Source: Pedobacter sp. PF22-3 (lineage in GTDB: Bacteria > Bacteroidota > Bacteroidia > Sphingobacteriales > Sphingobacteriaceae). Taken from it: DNA of 64,000 bases. Position numbers and translations under genes: made by a program. The stretch lies in contig NZ_JAPIVP010000007.1 of the NCBI RefSeq assembly GCF_026239555.1, positions 186,001 to 250,000 of the forward strand, in the 5' to 3' direction. The notes beneath the pieces were generated by a model, which was not told the origin of the DNA, made no database searches, and was given only the letters and a program-made list of their open reading frames with translations. Positions 19,215-27,361 of this stretch are shown piece by piece (the first letter of the stretch is position 1; every line of letters starts with the position of its first letter).

Positions 19215-19579
19215 GGCTTTGTATCCTGGTTAATGATTTTCTTAATTTCTTCTATATCTTTTTCACTTAGTTTTTCCTCTTTTACCATAAATGATAATAG
19301 GCTGGTTGGAGAATTATCAAAATACCCTGAAAACAATTTGGAGAAGGTAGTTTTGGCATATTCATCCTTTGTAATGGCCGGAAAGTATTCGTAGGTTTTC
19401 CCATAAGCCTTATAATCAACATAGCCTTTCTTTTCTAAAAGCCTGACAATTGATGAGATGGTATTGTAAGGGGGTTTAGGTTCCTCTTCCAGTTCGTCTA
19501 TAATATCTTTCACAAATGCCTTTTGCAGTTTCCATAAAACCTGCATAATGCGCTCTTCGGCTTTGGTTAATTCTTCCAT
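19211..19579 (-). CDS. BlaI/MecI/CopY-family transcriptional repressor
   Basis: From the ATG at 19579 the protein has 122 residues, normal for BlaI. The N-terminal winged helix reads ELTKAEERIMQVLWKLQKAFVKDII, then PPYNTISSIVRLLEKKGYVDY (recognition helix and wing). The C-terminal dimerisation helices contain SLLSFMVKEEKLSEKDIEEIKK. A TTG two codons upstream is possible but the ATG fits better. It is the first gene of a four-gene operon with two M56 proteases. By analogy with BlaI/BlaR1, cleavage by those proteases would lift repression of its own operon. The effector signal is not known here. Confidence 0.9.
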   Translation of the reverse strand: MEELTKAEERIMQVLWKLQKAFVKDIIDELEEEPKPPYNTISSIVRLLEKKGYVDYKAYGKTYEYFPAITKDEYAKTTFSKLFSGYFDNSPTSLLSFMVKEEKLSEKDIEEIKKIINQDTKP

Positions 19580-19582
19580 ACC

Positions 19583-19646
19583 CAAATCTATAACTTACTT
19601 TTCAGTTTTACAACTATAAAACAAGTTATATTACTGAAAAATCAGT
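19583..19646 (-). promoter_or_regulatory. blaI promoter and candidate operator
   Basis: Read on the minus strand there is a perfect -7 box TAGATTTG (plus 19583-19590), four bases before the blaI ATG, with a TTG about 20 bases further upstream. Upstream lies an ACTGA/TCAGT inverted repeat at 19633-19646 and further ACTG/CAGT words. BlaI repressors bind dyads near their own promoter, so these are candidate sites. The box lies so close to the ATG that the transcript would have almost no leader. Confidence 0.45.
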
Positions 19647-19699
19647 TTAAAATCATAATAAACTGATATAAAGTATTATAAAATCAAAATCTGCATCTA

Positions 19700-20245
19700 T
19701 TTGAAAACGAAAAGCCTGTGGTTCTTGGCTCTTGTAGCCCTGCCATCCGCTTTATCCCGATGAAAAAATCGGGATGCCCGCTGTTGTCAGGTTTATGACC
19801 GAACGGCTTGCTCCCGGCATGTGCCCAAAAGCATTTAACCTTTGTGACTAAACCCGATCGAATTGGTTCCGGTTTTTCACCGGAAAGAACGGAGAGCGAG
19901 ACTGAAGACCGCCAAAAGAATTGAACTGTTCATTTCCTAACTTTCAACATGTTTTTTATTTGAAAACGAACGGCTTGTGGTTCTTGGCCCTTTTAGCCCC
20001 GCCATCCGCTTTATCCCAATGAAACCTGTGAAACAAGCAAGCACACAATAAAAATAAAAGAATCGTGCTTAAATCGGGATGCCCGCTGCTGTCAGGTTTA
20101 TGACCGAACGGCTTGCTCCTGGCATGTGCCCAAAAGCATTTAACCTTTGTGACTAAACCCGATCGAAGTGGTTCCGGTTTTTCACCGGAAAGAACGGAGA
20201 GCGGGACTGAAGACCGCCAAAAGAAATGGACTGTTTATTTCCAAA
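19700..20245. repeat. Two direct copies of an intergenic repeat of about 240 bases
   Basis: Copy one (about 19715-19945) and copy two (about 19975-20245) share long identical stretches, including GCCATCCGCTTTATCCC, a GTCAGGTTTATGACCGAACG stretch, a CCGG/CCGG hairpin and AACGGAGAGCG. Copy two has about 45 extra bases in the loop after the GCTTTATCCC word. The core GCCATCCGCTTTA ... CCGCTGNTGTCAGGTTTA also occurs, in both orientations, in the 40.2-41.2 kb array. Open frames inside it are not coding. Confidence 0.8.
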
Positions 20246-20298
20246 AAACTGCTATAATTGGCTGGAATAAATCTTTTCACGGCACCTCCTCCTGTTAA

Positions 20299-20398
20299 AA
20301 GGTGTGTTTTAAAGATCCTTTACTGCGTTCAGGATGACAAAAAATTTGGGATGATAGATCTCTCCACTTCTCCATGCTTCGGTCGAGATGACGATTCG
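20299..20398. repeat. REP-like fragments
   Basis: An AAGATCCTTTACTGCGTTC word followed by AGGATGACA, then GATCTCTCC ... GGTCGAGATGACGA. Both are inverse versions of the REP-like words seen near 660, 34.97 kb and 60.1 kb. Confidence 0.6.
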
Positions 20399-21067
20399 TT
20401 ATTTGCTTAGCCCTGCCAATGCATTGATGGTTAATGCCACAATTACGGTATTAAATATAAAAGCAATTAAACTGTGTAAAAGGGAAAGCCGTCTGATTTC
20501 CCTGTTCGAAATTTCAACATCTGATACCTGGAAAGTCATACCCAACACAAAAGAAAAGTAGGCAAAATCGACAAAATCAGGTTCATCATTACCTGGAAAC
20601 TCCAATCCCGAACCACCCTTTTCCGATGCTTTTTTCTTCTTGTCACCATAATACAAATGAGCATACCGCATGGTAAAAGTAGTATGCACCAGAAACCATG
20701 ATAAAAACATGCCCATTATGGCAATCACCAGATCAAGCGGCTCAATATCTTTATTAATGAGCAGTAAAACTACTGCAAGTAAACCAGCAAAAGTAGAAAC
20801 CACTACAATGGCAAAAATTTCGCCACGGGTTTCATCCTGCATTTTGGCCTTTAAATGCGTTTCGGCAGCAGAGGTATGAAAAAACATGTACCAATGCAGG
20901 CTATTGAGTACCAGGCAAAAAATATCCCACCCAAACATAATATGCGTAAGGGTATCCATTTTACAAAGAAACGAAAGCAGGTAAGCTGCAATACCGGAGA
21001 AAAGACTGATCAGCAAAACAAAGAGTGCCGATCGTTTTTGAATACCTGCTAATTTCGGTTCCTGCAT
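20399..21067 (-). CDS. DUF1345 membrane protein
   Basis: From the ATG at 21067 the protein has 222 residues and five or so hydrophobic segments (two near the N-terminus, two in the middle, one at the end). It contains HTTFTMRYAHLYY and EPDFVDFAYFSFVLGMTFQVSDVE, the signature region of DUF1345 proteins. An upstream start at 21130 would run 59 bases into the preceding methyltransferase gene, so I prefer the later ATG, which leaves 4 bases between the genes. The molecular role of the family is not established. Confidence 0.85.
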   Translation of the reverse strand: MQEPKLAGIQKRSALFVLLISLFSGIAAYLLSFLCKMDTLTHIMFGWDIFCLVLNSLHWYMFFHTSAAETHLKAKMQDETRGEIFAIVVVSTFAGLLAVVLLLINKDIEPLDLVIAIMGMFLSWFLVHTTFTMRYAHLYYGDKKKKASEKGGSGLEFPGNDEPDFVDFAYFSFVLGMTFQVSDVEISNREIRRLSLLHSLIAFIFNTVIVALTINALAGLSK

Positions 21068-21071
21068 GGAT

Positions 21072-21854
21072 TTAAAACTTAAGTTTAAAATGTTCTTTAG
21101 CCTGTCCTTTTTTAAAATAAACCAATCCAATCCAGAACAAATCGATGGTTACGGTAACATCTGGGTGGTTTTTAATTTCGGCCCAGGCTTCTTTCATCCC
21201 TTCGCTCCAATAAATATCATCAAAAATAAGTAAAGAGTTTTCGGTTACTTTCGGCAGGCACCATTTAAAATAATTCAAGGTAGCATCTTTACGGTGATTT
21301 CCATCAATATAAACAAAATCGAGGCTGGGTTGCTGAGCAATAATATCGGGCAAAATTAAATCAAAATTACCCACATGAAGTTCGATATTTTCTAAATTCA
21401 GGTCCTGGAAGTTTTTTCTGGCTACCGCTGCAGTTTGTGGACAGCCTTCTATCGTAACCACCTGGGTTTGGGCATCTGTTTTTGCTAAGTAGGCTGTTGT
21501 AATACCCAAACAAGTACCCAATTCGATCGCACTTTTTGCTTTGGTACTTTTAGCCAACCGATAAATAAGCTTGGCTAATCTTGGGCTCTTTAATGCATTT
21601 TTGGCAATCTGACTGACTTTCTTAGTTCGGTTTTTATTCAGGTGAGAACCCGCACCGAGGTCGGTAACTGTGATTACGGAATCGTCATTAAAAAGTTTTT
21701 TTCGCTGCTCCTCTATATTTTTATATTCAGATTTGTCGTTTAAATCGTAAATTACCTCATCGGCGAGCTTGTACACAAATGGCGAATGCGTTCCATGCCT
21801 GCTCTTAGCTGTTAAACGGTGTTTAAGGTAATCTGTAATAAATTGAAATAACAT
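21072..21854 (-). CDS. SAM-dependent O-methyltransferase (Methyltransf_24 type)
   Basis: The protein has 260 residues. The SAM-binding loop is AIELGTCLGITTAYLA, followed by VVTIEGCP (acidic residue for the ribose), NIELHVGNF and LDFVYIDGNHRKDATLNYF, the usual order in class I methyltransferases of the caffeoyl-CoA O-methyltransferase/Methyltransf_24 group. The N-terminus (LKHRLTAKSRHGTHSPFVYKL) is typical of the Bacteroidota version. It is read leftwards, divergent from the SirB1-like gene, and is followed closely by DUF1345. The substrate is unknown. Confidence 0.85.
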   Translation of the reverse strand: MLFQFITDYLKHRLTAKSRHGTHSPFVYKLADEVIYDLNDKSEYKNIEEQRKKLFNDDSVITVTDLGAGSHLNKNRTKKVSQIAKNALKSPRLAKLIYRLAKSTKAKSAIELGTCLGITTAYLAKTDAQTQVVTIEGCPQTAAVARKNFQDLNLENIELHVGNFDLILPDIIAQQPSLDFVYIDGNHRKDATLNYFKWCLPKVTENSLLIFDDIYWSEGMKEAWAEIKNHPDVTVTIDLFWIGLVYFKKGQAKEHFKLKF

Positions 21855-21861
21855 AATATTG

Positions 21862-21869
21862 CAAAAGTA
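21862..21869 (-). promoter_or_regulatory. -7 box of the methyltransferase gene
   Basis: On the minus strand TACTTTTG matches TAnnTTTG exactly and lies 8 bases before the ATG at 21854. No -33 TTTG was found at the usual distance, so the site is moderate. Confidence 0.4.
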
Positions 21870-21898
21870 ATTAAACGCCGCAAACGTATGTATGTTTT

Positions 21899-22768
21899 AT
21901 GGAAAATATCGCAGAGATAAGTGCTTTAGTTAAATTATTAGACGATCCGGACGAGGAAGTGTACCAACATGTGGAAAAAAAACTGCTTGAATATGGTGGC
22001 GAAGTGATCCATTATTTAGAAAATGCCTGGGAACAATCTTTCGATGGCCTAATGCAGGAGCGTATTGAAAACATTGTCCATCAAATCCAGTTCAAAACGG
22101 TTAAAGAAGATCTAAGCCTTTGGTATTTAAGTGGTGCTTTTGATTTATTGCAAGGCGCCCTGATTATAAATCGTTATCAATATCCTGATTTAGATGAGCA
22201 AAAGGTAATTAACCAAATTGAAGAAATAAAAAGAGATATCTGGCTGGGCCTGCAGTACGAAATGAGTTCAGTTGAGAAAGTAAAACTAATTAACCACATT
22301 TTATACCAGCAATATGGCTTTGGCGGTAACACCAAAAACCACCACGACCCGCAAAACTCTTACTTAAATCAGGTTTTAGAAAGCAAAAAAGGCAACCAGA
22401 TTTCATTGGCCATTATTTATTCTACCTTGGCTCAAAAGTTAGATCTGCCTGTATACGGGATTAATTTGCCGCAGCATTTTATTTTAGGTTATATTGATGA
22501 TAGTAAGCAGGAGGGTTCTGAGTACGGTGTGCTATTTTACATCAATGCTTTTAACCGGGGTAATATTTTTGGCAAACATGATGTAGATCAGTTTCTGCGC
22601 CAGCTTAACCTGGAAGCTTTGCCTGAATATTATAAACCCTGCAGCAATACCGATATTATCCGCCGCGTGATTAGAAACCTGATTTCAGCTTACGAAAATG
22701 CCGGAGCAACAGAAAAAGTAGCTGAATTAAACGAACTCCAAAATATTTTAGCAGAAAAACAGTCTTAA
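21899..22768 (+). CDS. SirB1-type transglutaminase-like protein
   Basis: The protein has 289 residues. The first about 90 residues are helical and HEAT-like (ALVKLLDDPDEEVYQHVEKKLLEYG), and the remainder is the transglutaminase-like core 2 domain of SirB1 proteins: NHILYQQYGFGGNTKNHHDPQN, ESKKGNQISLAIIY, LPVYGINLPQHFILGYID. In this family the catalytic Cys is commonly replaced (here GNQISL), so it is probably not an active transglutaminase. The function is unsettled. The chitinase gene starts immediately after its stop. Confidence 0.8.
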   Translation: MENIAEISALVKLLDDPDEEVYQHVEKKLLEYGGEVIHYLENAWEQSFDGLMQERIENIVHQIQFKTVKEDLSLWYLSGAFDLLQGALIINRYQYPDLDEQKVINQIEEIKRDIWLGLQYEMSSVEKVKLINHILYQQYGFGGNTKNHHDPQNSYLNQVLESKKGNQISLAIIYSTLAQKLDLPVYGINLPQHFILGYIDDSKQEGSEYGVLFYINAFNRGNIFGKHDVDQFLRQLNLEALPEYYKPCSNTDIIRRVIRNLISAYENAGATEKVAELNELQNILAEKQS

Positions 22769-22769
22769 A

Positions 22770-23915
22770 TTGCCTATCCACGTGTATAAAAAGATCATTA
22801 ACCTACCCAGCATTTGCCTAATAACCTTAATGCTATCCGCTGGCAGCCTAAAAGCGCAAAAAACCGTTAAACCAAATGTTATTGCTTACTATACTGGTCA
22901 GGGATCGGTTATTGATAGTTTTCCAATTGAAAAAATAAGTCACCTGATTTTCAGTTTCGGACATTTAAAGGGCGACAGTTTAAACATTACGTCAGCCAAA
23001 GATTCGGCTTTGATTTCGAAAATGGTTGAGATGAAAAAACGTAACCCTGATTTAAAGGTAATGATTGCTATGGGTGGCTGGGGTGCCTGTTCTTCTTGTT
23101 CGGAAGTATTTAGCAGAAATGAAGGGCGAAAAACATTTGCCAAAACAACCAAAGCACTTTTAGATTTCTTTAAGGCTGATGGGATAGATATTGATTGGGA
23201 ATACCCGGCAGTATTGGGTTATCCCGGGCATCGGTATATGCCAGATGACAAACACAACTTCACTTTATTGATTAAAGAACTGAGAAATAAACTCGGTAAA
23301 AAAGCAGAGATTAGTTTTGCAGCAGGCGGAACAAAAAACTGCATTGACTCTTGCTTTGAATGGGATCAGGTAATGCCATTGGTAAACCGGGTAAATGTAA
23401 TGAGTTACGATCTGGTAGGTGGATATGCAACACAAAGTGGCCACCATTCTCCATTGTATTCTACCCCGCAACAAACTTTATCTGCAGATTATGCAGTAAA
23501 AAATTTAATCGGTTTAGGTGTGCCCGCACAAAAAATTGCGCTAGGAGCAGCATTTTACGCCCGTATCTTTGAAAATACCAGCGATGCGAACCACGGTTTA
23601 TACCAACCAACAAAATTTTTAAACAGCATTGGTTATAGAGATTTTAACAAACAGTTTTCAACCCAAAATGGCTATACTTATTATTGGGATGAGACAGCCA
23701 AAGCGCCCTATTATTATAACCCAAAAACGCGGTATTTCGTCACCTTTGATGATCCTAAATCAGTTTCATTGAAAACTCAATATGTAATTGATCAAAAATT
23801 AAATGGCATTATGTTCTGGGAATTAGCTAATGACCCCTATAGTAATGGCATCCTGGATGTAATTGATAAAACAATAAAAGATTATAAAGAAGTACCGAAG
23901 GTTACTACCCAATAA
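22770..23915 (+). CDS. Glycoside hydrolase family 18 chitinase-type enzyme
   Basis: The protein has 381 residues with an N-terminal signal segment ending SLKAQ. The GH18 signature DGIDIDWE lies at 137-144 (DxxDxDxE with the acid/base Glu at 144). Other family words are MIAMGGWG, VNVMSYDLVGGY and NGIMFWELANDPY. It probably cleaves chitin or related beta-1,4-GlcNAc glycans in the periplasm or outside. The start is a TTG at 22770, one base after the upstream stop, since the first ATG would cut into the signal peptide. The 3' end overlaps the convergent CAP gene by 34 bases. It has no type IX sorting domain. Confidence 0.9.
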   Translation: MPIHVYKKIINLPSICLITLMLSAGSLKAQKTVKPNVIAYYTGQGSVIDSFPIEKISHLIFSFGHLKGDSLNITSAKDSALISKMVEMKKRNPDLKVMIAMGGWGACSSCSEVFSRNEGRKTFAKTTKALLDFFKADGIDIDWEYPAVLGYPGHRYMPDDKHNFTLLIKELRNKLGKKAEISFAAGGTKNCIDSCFEWDQVMPLVNRVNVMSYDLVGGYATQSGHHSPLYSTPQQTLSADYAVKNLIGLGVPAQKIALGAAFYARIFENTSDANHGLYQPTKFLNSIGYRDFNKQFSTQNGYTYYWDETAKAPYYYNPKTRYFVTFDDPKSVSLKTQYVIDQKLNGIMFWELANDPYSNGILDVIDKTIKDYKEVPKVTTQ

Positions 23916-24364
23916 TTTTGTGCGGAACCTGCGCCTGCTTCTTTACTTTTAGCATCCATCATGGCTTTACAATGGCTTACACTGTTTTTCCACGCATTAA
24001 TGACCTGATCTACCTCACGATATCCTCTGGCTAAATTTTCAGCCCTAAATTCGCCCTTATAACCTGCATTTATTGCACGTTCGGCCGGAGTACCTCCATC
24101 TGGAGATAAATGATCAAAATAATTTTGCTCAGCCATATCTTTTGCATGCATTATTGCCGCAGTTTGCAGCTGATTATTTAGGGATAAATCAGGCACTGGG
24201 GCCATATATTCAGCACCACAATTACATCCGTGCTGTCTGATCAGGTTAATTTTGCTAACCAATAAGGCAATATTATTTTCGGGCGCTGCTATTTCATCTT
24301 TTTTGCACTGCACCAATAAAACACAGAGTAACGTAACACCAAGTACGATCAGGTATTTATTCAT
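23882..24364 (-). CDS. CAP-domain (SCP/PR-1) lipoprotein
   Basis: The protein has 160 residues. The signal peptide has a lipobox ending at a Cys (LLVQCKKDE, Cys near 20). The CAP core follows: MHAKDMAEQNYFDHLSPDG with the conserved His and Glu, AENLARGYREVDQVINAWKNS, HCKAMMD, and NYWVVTFGTSL at the end. Secreted CAP proteins bind or hydrolyse various ligands; the function here is not known. It overlaps the chitinase end tail to tail, which is unusual though short. Confidence 0.85.
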   Translation of the reverse strand: MNKYLIVLGVTLLCVLLVQCKKDEIAAPENNIALLVSKINLIRQHGCNCGAEYMAPVPDLSLNNQLQTAAIMHAKDMAEQNYFDHLSPDGGTPAERAINAGYKGEFRAENLARGYREVDQVINAWKNSVSHCKAMMDAKSKEAGAGSAQNYWVVTFGTSL

Positions 24365-24427
24365 ATATTATTACGCTACAATGGAGGCAACTTTACAGTT
24401 GCCTCCAAATTAATTGTTGTTTAATTA

Positions 24428-25255
24428 CTAAAAAGCCCTTTCTCTGCCCAGGTAAATATTTTTACCGGTATAAAAAGTATCGCCAGATGGGCCAGGCGAG
24501 CCACTATCACCTTCCATTTGCATGTTGATAATCAGCCACATCGGTTTATTTACCGAATTACTCATGGTATGCTTGGCTACCCAAACATTATCAATGTAAT
24601 AATGGCAATCTACATCAGTTGCACTTACTTTGTTGTACCAGCATTTATAATTGTGGTACGAACCTGCATTAGAAACTGTCGTAAGTTTATTCTCCCATCC
24701 ACCATCATAAGTGTTTTGCCAATTGGTATTATTGCCTTTAAACTCCATGATATCACTTTCTGGTGGCCACGAATTAACGCCTGTAATCCAGAATGCAGGC
24801 CAGGTACCCTTACCTGTTGGCACAGCGAAATCTCCTGAAATGGTATAACTCGGGAACTGATCATTAATAAGCACCTGTTGCTTGGCATGGCATGCGCCAG
24901 AATTATACCAAATGGCCACATTGGTAAAGCCATTAGCTGTACTGTTTCCAGGCGATGAAGCCAAACGGCTAGCTTTAATAGTTAATACACCTCCGCTTAA
25001 CGAGATTTGATTATGATTAGAAGAGCTGCCCACCATACGTGCCGATCCATTATGATCGGTACCCCATGGATAGTTATAATTCCATTGTGCTTCAAAATTA
25101 GCATAGCTGGCAAAAGAATTGCCATCAATTAAGGTCTCCCAGGCTTTAACCTGGCCATTTTCCGATTTAACTTCAGACTTATCTTTTTTGCAAGATAAAA
25201 ATCCGGTAAATAGGCATACCAACAGTAGGCACCATTTCATTTTTTCTTTACTCAT
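24428..25255 (-). CDS. Glycoside hydrolase family 16 lipoprotein
   Basis: The protein has 275 residues. A lipobox ends at Cys22 (FTGFLSCKK), followed by a beta-jellyroll. The GH16 catalytic triad ExDxxE is seen as ESDIME with E166, D168 and E171. The following tryptophans and the C-terminal FYTGKNIYLGRERAF are usual for the family. GH16 enzymes cleave beta-1,3/1,4-glucans, agars or carrageenans; the substrate cannot be read here. It stands apart, with no SusC/SusD pair nearby. Confidence 0.85.
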   Translation of the reverse strand: MSKEKMKWCLLLVCLFTGFLSCKKDKSEVKSENGQVKAWETLIDGNSFASYANFEAQWNYNYPWGTDHNGSARMVGSSSNHNQISLSGGVLTIKASRLASSPGNSTANGFTNVAIWYNSGACHAKQQVLINDQFPSYTISGDFAVPTGKGTWPAFWITGVNSWPPESDIMEFKGNNTNWQNTYDGGWENKLTTVSNAGSYHNYKCWYNKVSATDVDCHYYIDNVWVAKHTMSNSVNKPMWLIINMQMEGDSGSPGPSGDTFYTGKNIYLGRERAF

Positions 25256-25594
25256 TTTTTTTTGACTTAGGTAAATATTTGGTTAATTATAAAGCAATTC
25301 GCTTGATCTTAATTCATAAAAACTGAAATACAATTATGTTTACGTTCAAAAACTATAGACCCTTTTGTATTTTAATCAGGAATTTCTAGACCATTTATGG
25401 CACATTAAGATTAAAAACTACTTTATTGTAATCAAATATGTACATATCGTAAATAAAAGATAAGGGGCTAAATCGTAAAAATAGAGTGGTAAATTGGGAG
25501 TTATAGTTTCTTTTAAAAGAAATGAGCAAAGATCATAATAAAAACAAAAGCCTGACCATAAAATTATGATCAGGCTTTTACCAATATTTAAATC
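25256..25594. other. Intergenic region
   Basis: An AT-rich leader for the GH16 gene and, near the right end, the terminator of the lipoprotein gene. No gene seen. Confidence 0.5.
25546..25579 (-). terminator. Terminator of the lipoprotein gene
   Basis: AAAAGCCTGACCATA and TATGATCAGGCTTTT form a near-perfect stem, 16 bases past the stop at 25595. On the minus strand it is followed by TTTTGTTTTTATT. Confidence 0.75.
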
Positions 25595-26395
25595 CTATTT
25601 ACAATTATAAACTAAGCTTACTTTGGTTAAAGATGTATCGGTAGCACTTCCACCGTTGTTAGTATAGCTTTTAATTACAATAGATGTTGCATTCCCTTTA
25701 CTGTCAAAAACATAAGTGTATTCCGCTGTATCTACACCAGACAGCTTACTAGAAGTTGTAACAGTTTTCTTGAGTACGTTTTTAGATGCTTTTCCAAAAT
25801 AGTTCCCAGGTACATAATCTACAATGGCAGAAAGTGGATCAGCCATCTGGTATGTATTTACCGCAACTTCACCTGAGTATTCATAAGTAATTGTTTCTAC
25901 ACTAGCATCTTCGGCATAGGTTACTTTCTCCTGTGTTAAATTACCGCCTGTATAGCTAAGTTCAGCAGTTGAATTCAGAATATTCCCCAGGTAGCTTTTA
26001 ACAACAGTTAAATAACCATCTGCATTATAGGTGTAGGCCCTGGTTGCACTTACCCCTGGAAAAAAATCAGACATATAACTGGAAATTGCTCTACCGTTTG
26101 CCAAGGTAAGTTCTGTTTTTTCGCCATTTTCTAGCGTACCGGTAATTTTAGTGGTAGAATAAGTATAAGTCATGGTTTCCCCATCACTCGTTGCGCTGAT
26201 TAATTTACCAGAAGCATCATATTTATAGCCGATTTCAACTTCGCCCAATGCATCAAAGTCGGTCTTTAAACTCGTTAGCTGGCAACCATTTCCATTAGGA
26301 TTGGACCTGGCATTCCAATTAATTTCTTTTTTACAGCCTGCTATTGCAATGATTGCAACTAATGCTACCATTACATACTTGAGTGTTTTTTGCAT
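25595..26395 (-). CDS. DUF4595-like lipoprotein with YD-type repeats
   Basis: The protein has 266 residues with a lipobox near residue 21 (IAIAGCKKE). The rest is made of short beta hairpins like YKYDASGKLISATSDG, YTYNADGYLTVV and YVFDSKGNATSI, related to YD repeats. The stretch VPGNYFGKASKNVLKK is typical of the Bacteroidota lipoproteins grouped as DUF4595. The function is unknown; it is probably anchored to the outer membrane. It is followed by its own terminator. Confidence 0.7.
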   Translation of the reverse strand: MQKTLKYVMVALVAIIAIAGCKKEINWNARSNPNGNGCQLTSLKTDFDALGEVEIGYKYDASGKLISATSDGETMTYTYSTTKITGTLENGEKTELTLANGRAISSYMSDFFPGVSATRAYTYNADGYLTVVKSYLGNILNSTAELSYTGGNLTQEKVTYAEDASVETITYEYSGEVAVNTYQMADPLSAIVDYVPGNYFGKASKNVLKKTVTTSSKLSGVDTAEYTYVFDSKGNATSIVIKSYTNNGGSATDTSLTKVSLVYNCK

Positions 26396-26436
26396 TAATA
26401 TATCCGGTTAAGAGGTTAAAATATCCGACAAAGATA

Positions 26437-27351
26437 TTAAAATTTCTCTTTTTTCAACCAGTTAACCAACAAGTTAAACCAATCTACATCAGAAGTTTTG
26501 TTGATCAGGCCAAAGCCGTGCCCGCCTTTTTCGTATAGGTAAATATCGGTATCAATCTTATGTTTCTTCAGTGCCTCATTCATTAGTACACTATTTTCAT
26601 AGGGAACAGTTTGATCATCTTTAGCATGTACAAAAAAAACAGGGGGCGTGTTTTGATTCACATTTTTATTTGCCGAGAAATAATGTTTTAAACGATCAGC
26701 AGGATTTGGTCCCAGTAAATTCTTCATGGTACCCGTATGCACCGATTCTTCGAAACTGATTACTGGATAAATTAAAATAGCAAAATTTGGCCTCAGATTT
26801 ATCTTTTCAGGGTTAGAAATTTTAAGATCATTATAATGGGTTACCAAAGTTGAAGCAAAATGTCCACCAGCAGAAAAACCCATAATCCCAATCTTCTTGG
26901 TCTCAATTCCATATTTTTTGGCATTCTTTCTAACCAGGTAAATAGCTTGTTGTGCATCCTGCAATGGACCATAGGTTTTATCAACCATAATTTCATCACT
27001 AGGCAAACGATATTTCAATACAAATGCAGTAACGCCAATGGCATTAAAGCGTTTAGCTACATCAGTTCCTTCATGACTAAAGGCCAGAGCACCATAACCA
27101 CCCCCTGGGCAAATAATTACGGCCGTTCCGGTGGCAATATTTTTAGGCGCTTCAAAAACCGTTACTGTAGGTATAGATACTTTTGTAACACTTAACGTAC
27201 CATTTGAACGTACTTCTGTATTTTCTACATAGGTTGCTGGCGTAGGTTTTGCACCTGGAATGTCGCCAGTATATAATGGGATTACTTCCTGTGCATTCGA
27301 ATAGTTAATTGCCATAAACAATAACATGATAAGGATTGATGATTTTGCCAT
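26437..27351 (-). CDS. Secreted alpha/beta hydrolase, carbohydrate esterase-like
   Basis: The protein has 304 residues. A signal peptide ends NYSNAQ. The oxyanion region is CPGGGYGALAFSHEG, the nucleophile elbow GFSAGG (Ser), the acid FVHAKDDQTVPY (Asp) and the His in YEKGGHGFG, giving a full triad. The pattern matches the acetylxylan-esterase-like dienelactone-hydrolase group (BD-FAE/axe). It probably removes acetyl or feruloyl groups from polysaccharides. It follows prfB by about 10 bases. Confidence 0.85.
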   Translation of the reverse strand: MAKSSILIMLLFMAINYSNAQEVIPLYTGDIPGAKPTPATYVENTEVRSNGTLSVTKVSIPTVTVFEAPKNIATGTAVIICPGGGYGALAFSHEGTDVAKRFNAIGVTAFVLKYRLPSDEIMVDKTYGPLQDAQQAIYLVRKNAKKYGIETKKIGIMGFSAGGHFASTLVTHYNDLKISNPEKINLRPNFAILIYPVISFEESVHTGTMKNLLGPNPADRLKHYFSANKNVNQNTPPVFFVHAKDDQTVPYENSVLMNEALKKHKIDTDIYLYEKGGHGFGLINKTSDVDWFNLLVNWLKKEKF

Positions 27352-27361
27352 TTGTTTTAGA

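Noticed and set aside
20113..20298. 61-codon gene in the 20 kb repeats
   Set aside because: The frame lies in a duplicated non-coding element and its partner copy does not keep it open.
23882..23915. Error in the chitinase or CAP gene because they overlap by 34 bases
   Set aside because: Both C-termini look natural, and short tail-to-tail overlaps occur in compact genomes.
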